5,114 bases of DNA from Verrucomicrobiota bacterium (lineage in GTDB: Bacteria; Verrucomicrobiota; Verrucomicrobiia; Limisphaerales; JAGWYX01): contig JAGWYX010000366.1 in assembly GCA_018969165.1 (NCBI GenBank), forward strand, positions 1-5,114. Direction: 5' to 3'. Under the pieces are notes generated by a model. It had not been told where the DNA came from. It saw only the letters and a program-made list of their open reading frames with translations, and made no database searches. Position 1 is the stretch's first letter, and every line of letters starts with the position of its first letter. The position numbers and the translations under genes are program-made. Shown piece after piece: positions 1 through 5,114 of the stretch.

Positions 1-658
1 CATGGTGCTCTGCATGGTCGGCACCGGCATGCTCTGGGTCGGCTGGTACGGCTTCAATGCCGGCAGCGCCGTCGCCGCCGACGGCATCGCCGCCAACGCC
101 TTCACCACGACCACCATCGCCACGGCGGTGGCCGCCTTCACCTGGGGCATGATCGAGAAGGTTCTCCGCGGGCATCCCTCCATTCTCGGCTTCTGCTCGG
201 GTGCGGTCGCCGGCCTGGTGGTGATCACCCCCGCGACCGGCTTCGTGAGCACCACCGGCGCCGTCATCATCGGCGTCCTGGCCGCCGCGGTGCCGTATTT
301 CTTCGTGACGAAGGTGAAGGCCTGGTTCGGCTATGACGATGCGCTCGACACCTTCGGCGTCCACGCCGTCGGCGGCACCCTCGGGGCCTTCCTCACCGGG
401 CTGCTGGCCACCGGCGCGGTCAACGGCAACCTCACCAGCGGCGCGGCCCTGAAGAACGGCCTCGCCAGGCTGGTGACCGCGGGCGGGCTCTGGCATGAAC
501 AGGTCAAGGCGATCGGCATCACGCTGCTGCTGTCCGTGGTTGCCACCGTCGTCCTCGGGCTTATCGTGAAGGCGGTCATCGGTCTGCGGCCCCTGCCTGA
601 GATCGAGCGCCAGGGCCTCGACCTCGCGGAACACGGCGAGGAAGGCTACATCGACTGA
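1..658 (+). CDS. amt: Ammonium transporter Amt, copy 1 (5' truncated by window edge)
   Basis: This is the C-terminal half, about 218 residues, of an Amt/Mep/Rh-family ammonium channel in the inner membrane. The frame is already open at base 1, and the ATG at 2-4 is an internal Met, not a start. Counting from that Met, GWYGFNAGS (14-22) corresponds to the AmtB segment with F215 and S219. FGVHAVGG (118-125) carries the second pore histidine (H318 in E. coli AmtB) at residue 121. Several hydrophobic helices follow one another between these motifs and residue 195. The cytoplasmic tail ends in GLDLAEHGEEGYID, the conserved region that contacts PII proteins. The first pore histidine and the W148/D160 equivalents lie outside the window and cannot be judged. 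The gene ends 29 bp before the PII gene, which suggests one operon. By hand alignment it is about 70% identical to the second Amt over its first 128 residues. Family assignment is secure; the upstream half is unseen. Confidence 0.95.
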   Translation, partial: MVLCMVGTGMLWVGWYGFNAGSAVAADGIAANAFTTTTIATAVAAFTWGMIEKVLRGHPSILGFCSGAVAGLVVITPATGFVSTTGAVIIGVLAAAVPYFFVTKVKAWFGYDDALDTFGVHAVGGTLGAFLTGLLATGAVNGNLTSGAALKNGLARLVTAGGLWHEQVKAIGITLLLSVVATVVLGLIVKAVIGLRPLPEIERQGLDLAEHGEEGYID

Positions 659-687
659 TCCGCCGTGCCTTCAACCCCCACGCTCTC

Positions 688-1026
688 ATGAAGCTCATCA
701 TCGCCATCATCAAGCCCTTCAAACTGGAGGAAGCGAAGGAAGCCCTGTCGCAACTCGGCATCCAGGGCATGACCGTCACCGAGGTCAAAGGCTTCGGCCG
801 CCAGAAGGGGCACACGGAAATTTATCGCGGCAGCGAATACACCGTTGATTTCCTGCCGAAGATCAAGCTCGAGATCGTACTGCCCGACGACCGGGTGGAG
901 GCCACCACGGCCGCGATCGTGCGCACCGCCAAGACCGGCAAGATCGGAGACGGCAAGGTCTTCATCTTCCACGTCGAGGAAGCGGTCCGCATCCGCACCG
1001 AAGAACGCGGTGCCCAGGCGGTCTGA
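688..1026 (+). CDS. glnK: PII nitrogen regulatory protein (GlnK/GlnB family)
   Basis: A complete 112-residue PII protein, the normal family length. PII proteins are trimeric cytoplasmic sensors that bind ATP/ADP and 2-oxoglutarate and control nitrogen metabolism, including blocking Amt channels. The T-loop runs from about 37 to 55 and contains YRGSEY (46-51), the PII signature, with uridylylation site Tyr51 and Arg47, the residue that plugs the AmtB pore in E. coli GlnK. Ligand residues G37, Q39, K58, the B-loop TGKIGDGK (83-90), R101 and R103 are all present. It lies between two amt genes (29 bp and 61 bp gaps), which supports a GlnK role. However, residue 54 is Asp, as in E. coli GlnB (GlnK has Asn), and the T-loop reads GlnB-like overall, so sequence alone does not settle GlnK versus GlnB. 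The ATG is chosen because the family N-terminus begins MKLI. No Shine-Dalgarno tract precedes it; bases 659-687 are pyrimidine-rich. Confidence 0.96.
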   Translation: MKLIIAIIKPFKLEEAKEALSQLGIQGMTVTEVKGFGRQKGHTEIYRGSEYTVDFLPKIKLEIVLPDDRVEATTAAIVRTAKTGKIGDGKVFIFHVEEAVRIRTEERGAQAV

Positions 1027-1087
1027 CCCCTCCTGCCGCCCAACGCCCGGGCCCAGGCGGGGCCGTCGCTGCGCGCTTGCCTTTACC

Positions 1088-2533
1088 ATGAGAAAAATCC
1101 TTGTTCTCGGTTGCCTGCTGGTCGCCTTTGGCTGGCTTCCGGTCAGGCTCCACGCCGCCGTTCCGCCCCCCGCCAAGATGCCACAGCCGACCCTTGACCA
1201 GCGGCTGGCGGACATCGAGGCCTACATCAACAATGTCCCTCGCGCGACAGACGGACGGGCCGTGTCGCGAATCGCGGGGCCTGGCCCGGCCCACAACGGG
1301 TGGATGATGACCTGCTCGGCGTTGGTCCTGTTCATGACCCTGCCGGGCCTGGCCTTGTTCTACGGCGGCCTGGTCCGGCGGAAAAATGTGCTGTCCGTGC
1401 TGGCCCAATGCCTGGGGATCGCGGGGGTCGTGACTATCTTCTGGTGGCTGTGCGGGTACAGCCTGACCTTCAGCCACGGCAGCGGCCTGCTTGGCAATCT
1501 GGACTTCGCGTTCTTCAGCGGCGTGGATGCGGCGCCCAACGCCGACTACAGCCCGTGGATTTCGCAGAACGTGTTCTGCATGTACCAACTCATGTTCGCC
1601 ATTATCACCCCGGCGTTGATCGTCGGCGCCATCGCCGAACGCATGCGCTATCCGGCGGTCCTGCTGTTCGTCGTGCTGTGGATGCTGGTGATCTACTTTC
1701 CCGTCGCGCATATGGTGTGGGGCGTGGACGGCGTGCTCAACGGTCTGGAGAACGATCACGCGCGGATTCGGGCCCTGGACTTTGCCGGGGGCATCGTGGT
1801 GCACATGACGTCCGGTTGGTCGGCGCTGGCCCTGTGCCTGTTGGTCGGCCGGCGGCTCGGGCATGGCCGTGAGCAGATGCCGCCGCACAGCATGGTCCTG
1901 TGCATGGTGGGCACCGGCATGCTCTGGGTCGGTTGGTACGGTTTCAATGCGGGCAGCGCCCTGGCGGCGGACACGATCGCCGCCAATGCCTTCGTCGCCA
2001 CCACGCTCGCCGCCGCGGTCGGGTGCTCGACCTGGGGCCTCATGGAGTACTGCACCCGCGGGCGGCTGAGCGTGCTCGGTCTCTGCTCGGGCGCCGTCGC
2101 CGGCCTGGCGACCATCACCCCGGCCAGCGGGTTCGTGACTCCCAACGCCGCGGTTCTCATCGGCCTGCTGGCGGGCGTGCTTCCCTTCCTGGCCTGCAAT
2201 CTGCTCAAAGCCCGGTTCGGTTACGATGATGCCTTGGACACGTTTGGCGTGCATGCGGTGGGCGGCACCCTCGGCGTGATCCTCACCGGCTTGTTGGCCT
2301 CACCCAAGGCGAACGCCAACCTGGCAGCGGCACGCATCCAACCCTTGATCGGCCATACCCTCTGGCTGCATCAGCTCGCCGCGGCCGCGATCGTCCTGGT
2401 CCTGTCGGTGGTGGGCACCGTCCTGCTGGCCCACCTGGTCCACGCCATCCTCCGCGGCCTCCGCGTCAGCGAAGAGGTCGAGACCCTCGGGCTCGACCTC
2501 GCCGAACACGGCGAGGAAGGTTACATCGAGTAG
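1088..2533 (+). CDS. amt: Ammonium transporter Amt, copy 2 (complete)
   Basis: A 481-residue Amt/Mep/Rh ammonium channel. The frame is open further upstream into the PII gene, but the ATG at 1088 is preferred because it gives a classic signal peptide: MRK, a hydrophobic core at 4-19, and a likely cut after LHA (21-23). E. coli AmtB also has a cleaved signal peptide. A hydrophilic segment follows, with a short helix-like stretch TLDQRLADIEAYINN (35-49), then about eleven hydrophobic segments from 75 to 452. Residues matching E. coli AmtB are F170 (F107 of the Phe gate), W211 (W148), D231 (D160), H239 (H168), F286 (F215), S290 (S219) and H389 (H318), so the ammonium site and twin-His pore look intact. 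The tail GLDLAEHGEEGYIE (468-481) is the PII-contact region. It follows the PII gene by 61 bp, matching the usual glnK-amtB order, so co-transcription and GlnK gating are likely. No Shine-Dalgarno motif is visible before the ATG. Confidence 0.97.
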   Translation: MRKILVLGCLLVAFGWLPVRLHAAVPPPAKMPQPTLDQRLADIEAYINNVPRATDGRAVSRIAGPGPAHNGWMMTCSALVLFMTLPGLALFYGGLVRRKNVLSVLAQCLGIAGVVTIFWWLCGYSLTFSHGSGLLGNLDFAFFSGVDAAPNADYSPWISQNVFCMYQLMFAIITPALIVGAIAERMRYPAVLLFVVLWMLVIYFPVAHMVWGVDGVLNGLENDHARIRALDFAGGIVVHMTSGWSALALCLLVGRRLGHGREQMPPHSMVLCMVGTGMLWVGWYGFNAGSALAADTIAANAFVATTLAAAVGCSTWGLMEYCTRGRLSVLGLCSGAVAGLATITPASGFVTPNAAVLIGLLAGVLPFLACNLLKARFGYDDALDTFGVHAVGGTLGVILTGLLASPKANANLAAARIQPLIGHTLWLHQLAAAAIVLVLSVVGTVLLAHLVHAILRGLRVSEEVETLGLDLAEHGEEGYIE

Positions 2534-2540
2534 CCAGGCG

Positions 2541-2616
2541 CGCGGAGCAAACCGCGAAGAAATAGCGGCATCGCCGCTCGCTCACACCGATCGGATGAAG
2601 CCTGAGGCGACGCCTC
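2541..2616 (+). other. Intergenic region with three short hairpins between amt and thrH
   Basis: The 120-bp gap after amt contains three perfect stems in a row: CGCGG/CCGCG (2541-2545 and 2552-2556, 6-nt loop), AGCGGC/GCCGCT (2564-2569 and 2573-2578, 3-nt loop) and GAGGC/GCCTC (2604-2608 and 2612-2616, 3-nt loop). None is followed by a T-tract, so this is not a canonical intrinsic terminator. The hairpins could mark the 3' end of the nitrogen operon or an mRNA processing site. Stems this short also arise by chance in GC-rich DNA. I see no convincing promoter for thrH here. Confidence 0.35.
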
Positions 2617-2618
2617 GC
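2604..2618. repeat. Near-palindrome GAGGCG-A-CGCCTCGC upstream of thrH
   Basis: Bases 2604-2609 (GAGGCG) and 2611-2616 (CGCCTC) are reverse complements separated by one A, and the right side continues with GC. It lies 35 bp before the thrH start codon. Almost the same sequence, lacking the central A, occurs immediately after thrH at 3258-3271. A pair of related palindromes bracketing one gene could be an operator-like or repeat element. Chance in GC-rich sequence is also possible. Confidence 0.4.
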
Positions 2619-2653
2619 TGGACACGCCCGAGGAATCTTGGAAGACTGCCCCG

Positions 2654-3256
2654 GTGCAACAATCGATCGTGACCCTGGACATGGAGGGCGTCCTGACGCC
2701 GGAGATCTGGATTGCCGTCGCCGAAAAGACCGCTATCCCGGAATTGCGCCGCACGACGCGCGACGAGCCGGACTACGACAAGTTGATGCGCGGCCGGCTC
2801 AAACTCCTCGATCAGCACGGGTTGAAGCTCTCCGACATCCAGGGCGTGATCGGCACGCTTCGCCCACTGGACGGCGCGTTGGACTTCCTGCGCGATCTGC
2901 GGGCCCAGGTGCAATTGATTATTCTCTCCGACACGTTCGAGCAATTTGCCCAACCACTGCTGCGACAGCTCGAATGGCCGACCCTCTTGTGTCACCGACT
3001 GGAGGTCGAGCAGGACCGGATCGTCAACTACCGCCTCCGGCTGCCAAACCAGAAGCAGCAAGCCGTGGCGGCGCTCCGGCAGCTCAACTACCAAGTCATC
3101 GCCGCCGGCGACTCGTTCAACGACACGGCGATGCTCATGGCGGCCAACATCGGTTTCCTCTTCCGCGCGCCGGCCAATGTCCGGCAGGAATTCCCCCAGT
3201 TCAAGGCGGTCGAGACCTACGCGGACTTGCTCAACCTGATCCGGAGGTTGATCTAG
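2654..3256 (+). CDS. thrH: Phosphoserine phosphatase / homoserine phosphotransferase ThrH
   Basis: A 200-residue HAD-superfamily phosphohydrolase closely resembling Pseudomonas aeruginosa ThrH (about 205 residues). That enzyme dephosphorylates phosphoserine, the last step of serine synthesis, and can pass the phosphate to homoserine. HAD motif I is DMEGV (9-13), with nucleophile Asp9 and Glu11 where most HAD enzymes have a second Asp; ThrH has the same DxEGV form. Motif II is ILSDT (90-94), the motif III lysine is probably K134, and motif IV is GDSFND (152-157), which holds the Mg-binding Asp residues. PEIWIAVAEKT (16-26), TTRD-PDYD (34-42) and LLCHRLE (111-117) are further ThrH-like stretches recalled from the family. 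The GTG at 2654 is chosen because it leaves eight residues before the nucleophile, like ThrH; a second GTG at 2669 would leave only three. A weak GGAAG at 2640-2644 is suitably placed. It is 120 bp after amt and convergent with gpsA, so it is probably its own unit. Which activity dominates in vivo is not visible. Confidence 0.93.
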   Translation: MQQSIVTLDMEGVLTPEIWIAVAEKTAIPELRRTTRDEPDYDKLMRGRLKLLDQHGLKLSDIQGVIGTLRPLDGALDFLRDLRAQVQLIILSDTFEQFAQPLLRQLEWPTLLCHRLEVEQDRIVNYRLRLPNQKQQAVAALRQLNYQVIAAGDSFNDTAMLMAANIGFLFRAPANVRQEFPQFKAVETYADLLNLIRRLI

Positions 3257-3271
3257 CGAGGCGCGCCTCGC
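3256..3271. repeat. Perfect 16-bp palindrome overlapping the thrH stop codon
   Basis: GCGAGGCG (3256-3263) is followed directly by its reverse complement CGCCTCGC (3264-3271), with no spacer. It includes the last base of the thrH TAG stop. It is nearly identical to the palindrome at 2604-2618 upstream of the same gene and lies 9 bp before the larger inverted repeat at 3281. With no loop it would form a shortened stem in RNA. It may belong to a composite terminator or repeat element. Confidence 0.5.
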
Positions 3272-3280
3272 GTGAAAGTC

Positions 3281-3322
3281 GCGTGCAACCTTTTGTCGTA
3301 CGTGCGACAAAAGGTTGCACGC
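3281..3322. repeat. Perfect 18-bp inverted repeat between convergent thrH and gpsA
   Basis: The left arm GCGTGCAACCTTTTGTCG (3281-3298) and right arm CGACAAAAGGTTGCACGC (3305-3322) are exact reverse complements around a 6-nt loop TACGTG. The stem would be very stable in RNA from either strand. Its position, 24 bp after the thrH stop and 53 bp before the gpsA stop, suits a bidirectional terminator or mRNA 3'-end protector. No T-tract follows the stem on either strand; the run of four T lies inside the arm, so it is not a textbook intrinsic terminator. A REP-like dispersed palindrome or a protein-binding operator would fit as well. The structure itself is certain; its role is inference. Confidence 0.8.
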
Positions 3323-3375
3323 AAAGCCAACTCTCACGACTGCCGAAGCATGCCGTGCGCCGACGGATTCGACGG

Positions 3376-4356
3376 TCAATCTTCCGACTTCGAGTCGCGA
3401 CCCATGAGGTCGCGCACGACCTGCCTGGGATCCTTGCTCTCGTAAAGCATCGCATAGACCTGGTCCATAATCGGCGTGCAGACCTTCCGGCGCCGAGCCA
3501 ATTGCCAGGCCGAACGCGCGGTTGGGTAACCCTCGACCACCGTCACCAGGCTGGCGAGGATGTGCTCGAGTTGCTCGCCCCGGCCCAAGCGCTCACCCAA
3601 CCCGCGATTGCGGCTCAGCCGTGAGAAACAGGTCACGGTCAAGTCGCCCAAACCACTGAGGCCGCTGAACGTTTCGGCTTGCGCGCCGCACGCCACGCCC
3701 AAGCGGCGGACTTCCGCGATCGCCCGCGTTACCAACGCCGCTTTGGAGTTGTCGCCGAACCCGAGGCCGTCGCCGACGCCGGCGGCGATGGCGATGACGT
3801 TTTTGAGCGCGCCGCCCAATTCGACGCCCAGGAGGTCGTCGCTGGTATAGACACGAAAGCTCGGCCGATGGAACAACTCTTGCACCACCTTGGCGTTTGC
3901 CGGGGGAGTCCCAGCCGCCACGATCGCGGTCGGAATGTCCCGCGCCACCTCGAGCGCCAGGGTCGGCCCGGAAAAGGCCGCGACACCCGCTCGGGGGGCA
4001 TTCTGGCGAAGCACCCCGGACATGGTCAGCCCCGTGTCGTGCTCGATGCCCTTGGTAACGCTAATGGCCAGCCCGGAAAAGTTTTGGAGGCTGCGCGTCA
4101 CTGCTCGGAAGGCCTTGGATGGAACTGCCACCACGACGGCGTCGGCCCGTGCCACCGCGACTTCGAGGTCGGCCTCCAGTCGCCAATCCGTCGGCAAGGT
4201 GATGCCGGGCAGATAGCGCTCGTTGCGACTGGCTAATCGCACGGCCTCCAAATGCCCGCGATCGTGTCCCCAGAGCGTGACCTCGTGGCAGGCTTGCTGC
4301 AGCAGACGCGCCAGCGCCGTCCCCCAGGCGCCGGCGCCCAGAACCGTGATTCTCAT
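3376..4356 (-). CDS. gpsA: Glycerol-3-phosphate dehydrogenase [NAD(P)+] GpsA
   Basis: A 326-residue cytosolic enzyme, normal GpsA length, that reduces dihydroxyacetone phosphate to sn-glycerol-3-phosphate, the backbone precursor of phospholipids. The N-terminal Rossmann fold has the dinucleotide-binding motif GAGAWG (7-12). SVTKGIE (99-105) and SGPT (129-132) are the conserved mid-region loops. ELGGALKNVIAIAAG (179-193) carries the catalytic Lys at 185. GDNSKAALVTRAIAE (201-215), GLSGLGDLTVTC (232-243) and SRNRGLG (248-254) form the C-terminal substrate-binding domain, with VVEG (273-276) after it. No key motif is missing. The ATG overlaps the plsY stop by 4 nt (ATGA on the minus strand), so translation is probably coupled to plsY and no independent promoter is needed. 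There is no purine-rich ribosome-binding tract upstream, consistent with coupling. The product feeds directly into PlsY. The hydrophilic tail GRDSKSED ends just before the intergenic inverted repeat. Confidence 0.97.
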   Translation of the reverse strand: MRITVLGAGAWGTALARLLQQACHEVTLWGHDRGHLEAVRLASRNERYLPGITLPTDWRLEADLEVAVARADAVVVAVPSKAFRAVTRSLQNFSGLAISVTKGIEHDTGLTMSGVLRQNAPRAGVAAFSGPTLALEVARDIPTAIVAAGTPPANAKVVQELFHRPSFRVYTSDDLLGVELGGALKNVIAIAAGVGDGLGFGDNSKAALVTRAIAEVRRLGVACGAQAETFSGLSGLGDLTVTCFSRLSRNRGLGERLGRGEQLEHILASLVTVVEGYPTARSAWQLARRRKVCTPIMDQVYAMLYESKDPRQVVRDLMGRDSKSED

Positions 4357-5015
4357 GGGGCGGGGCGATCGGGCTGCGGAGGCTTGGGCGCACCGAAGCG
4401 GTGTTCGGTCCCGTTGCGCAAACGCTGGATGTTGGGCTTATGTTTGAAAATGGCCAAGGCACTCATGGCGGTCGCGGCCAGGGTCAACCATGGACGGTGG
4501 GTCCGCAACCACGCGGCCAAGGGAAGGGCCACCGCCGCACTGATCGAGGCCAACGAGACGTACCGCGTCGCCGCGAAACCGAGCATCCAAACGCCCAGGA
4601 CAATCCCCAGGACGCCCGGCGCCAAGGCCAGCAGCACGCCGGCAGTCGTCGCAATCCCTTTGCCGCCTTTGAACCCCAGCCAGCAGGTATAGTTGTGGCC
4701 GACAATCACCCAAAGCCCCGCCATCAGTGTGATGATTTCCCGTTGATTCGCGGTGGAGGCGGCACCGGCGAAGCCATCCAATACCCACGTGGTCGTGGCC
4801 CAGACGGCGAACCATCCCTTGGCGACATCGACCAGCAGGACCAGGACGCCGGCCGGCTTGCCGACGGTGCGCAGGGCGTTGGTCGCCCCGATGTTGCCGC
4901 TGCCGACGGTGCGGATGTCGATCCCCTTGGCCTTGGCCACCAGGAAGCCAGTCGGGAGCGAGCCGATCACGTAAGCGGCCACCACGGTAATGATGGAAAG
5001 GGCCAGGAAACTCAC
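4353..5015 (-). CDS. plsY: Glycerol-3-phosphate acyltransferase PlsY (start uncertain)
   Basis: An integral membrane enzyme that moves an acyl chain from acyl-phosphate to glycerol-3-phosphate, giving lysophosphatidic acid; it works after PlsX and before PlsC. In the translation from this GTG (220 residues, Val read as Met), GSLPTGFLVAK is at 18-28. The first catalytic motif VGSGNIGATN (37-46) has the family's Ser-Gly-Asn. The phosphate-binding loop is GHNYTCWLGFKGGKG (106-120). The third motif, KHKPNIQRLRNGTEHRFG (191-208), has conserved His, Asn and Glu. Several hydrophobic segments separate them, and a Pro-rich tail follows. I prefer the GTG at 5015 because it places the first membrane segment as in other PlsY proteins. 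A TTG at 5078 would add 21 hydrophilic residues (241 in all) in A/T-richer codons. The frame has no stop up to the right edge at 5114, so a start outside the window cannot be excluded. Neither candidate has a good ribosome-binding site. The stop overlaps the gpsA start by 4 nt. Confidence 0.93.
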   Translation of the reverse strand: MSFLALSIITVVAAYVIGSLPTGFLVAKAKGIDIRTVGSGNIGATNALRTVGKPAGVLVLLVDVAKGWFAVWATTTWVLDGFAGAASTANQREIITLMAGLWVIVGHNYTCWLGFKGGKGIATTAGVLLALAPGVLGIVLGVWMLGFAATRYVSLASISAAVALPLAAWLRTHRPWLTLAATAMSALAIFKHKPNIQRLRNGTEHRFGAPKPPQPDRPAP

Positions 5016-5114
5016 GGCCGACTCTAGGCTGGCCCGCTCGCTCCGTTCAAGTGTCGAATGGGATTCCTCCGTGCTCAACCGCGATATCCGTGCTATGTTC
5101 GCCGCGGCGCGTGA

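Noticed and set aside
1036..1060. GC-rich CCGCC/GGCGG pairing in the glnK-amt gap as a possible terminator or attenuator.
   Set aside because: The stem is only 5 bp with a 15-nt loop and no T-tract, and the two genes are expected to be co-transcribed.
845..1087. An 81-codon in-frame upstream extension of amt copy 2 from the ATG at 845.
   Set aside because: It overlaps most of glnK, reads as Arg/Ser/Pro-rich noise, and would bury the clear signal peptide that starts at 1088.
1106..1114. Possible lipobox VLGC near the start of amt copy 2 (Cys at residue 9).
   Set aside because: The Cys is too close to the N-terminus and lies inside the hydrophobic core; an ordinary signal peptide cut after LHA fits better.
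962..2254. A 430-codon open frame on the minus strand opposite glnK and amt copy 2.
   Set aside because: Its translation is rich in Arg, Gln, Ala, Gly and His with no membrane or domain pattern, and it lies fully antisense to two certain genes. It is a shadow frame of GC-rich coding DNA.
3231..3455. A 74-codon minus-strand open frame running through the inverted repeat at 3281-3322.
   Set aside because: It overlaps the gpsA 3' end in another frame and the repeat, with no recognisable protein features; the repeat arms alone explain its content.
5021..5050. Minus-strand promoter-like pair TTGAAC, 18 bp, TAGAGT ending 5 bp before the plsY GTG.
   Set aside because: The -10 match is weak, and the pair would imply an almost leaderless mRNA; one such match is expected by chance at this loose standard.
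5091..5099. Plus-strand extended -10-like TGCTATGTT at the right edge, possibly for a divergent gene.
   Set aside because: No convincing -35 box sits at the right distance and the downstream gene is outside the window.

Overview
The window is GC-rich bacterial chromosomal DNA, densely coded and without phage, transposon, RNA-gene or CRISPR signatures. Gene content (paired Amt ammonium transporters with a PII protein, ThrH, GpsA, PlsY) and GC-rich codon use fit a Gram-negative-type bacterium. My best guess is Verrucomicrobiota, perhaps Opitutae, but this rests on general protein resemblance only and no marker gene confirms it. The window opens inside a gene and its last reading frame is still open at the right edge, so it may be a contig fragment.

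Left half (1-2533, plus strand): a nitrogen-uptake cluster. The 3' part of an ammonium transporter (amt copy 1) is followed after 29 bp by a PII signal protein (glnK/glnB type), then after 61 bp by a complete second ammonium transporter (amt copy 2) with a signal peptide and all the pore residues known from E. coli AmtB. The PII protein carries the uridylylation tyrosine and the T-loop used to plug Amt channels. It sits between two paralogous channels that end in almost the same PII-docking tail.

Middle (2534-3375): after a 120-bp gap holding three small hairpins comes thrH, a HAD-family phosphoserine phosphatase/homoserine phosphotransferase. A GAGGCG/CGCCTCGC palindrome lies on each side of thrH. 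A perfect 18-bp inverted repeat with a 6-nt loop (3281-3322) fills the gap between thrH and the convergent gpsA.

Right part (3376 to about 5015, minus strand): plsY and gpsA form a two-gene operon with a 4-nt stop/start overlap. GpsA makes sn-glycerol-3-phosphate and PlsY acylates it, so together they cover the entry to phospholipid synthesis. The plsY start is ambiguous.

I found no new defence or mobile system. The points most worth a second look are the amt-PII-amt arrangement and the intergenic palindromes around thrH.
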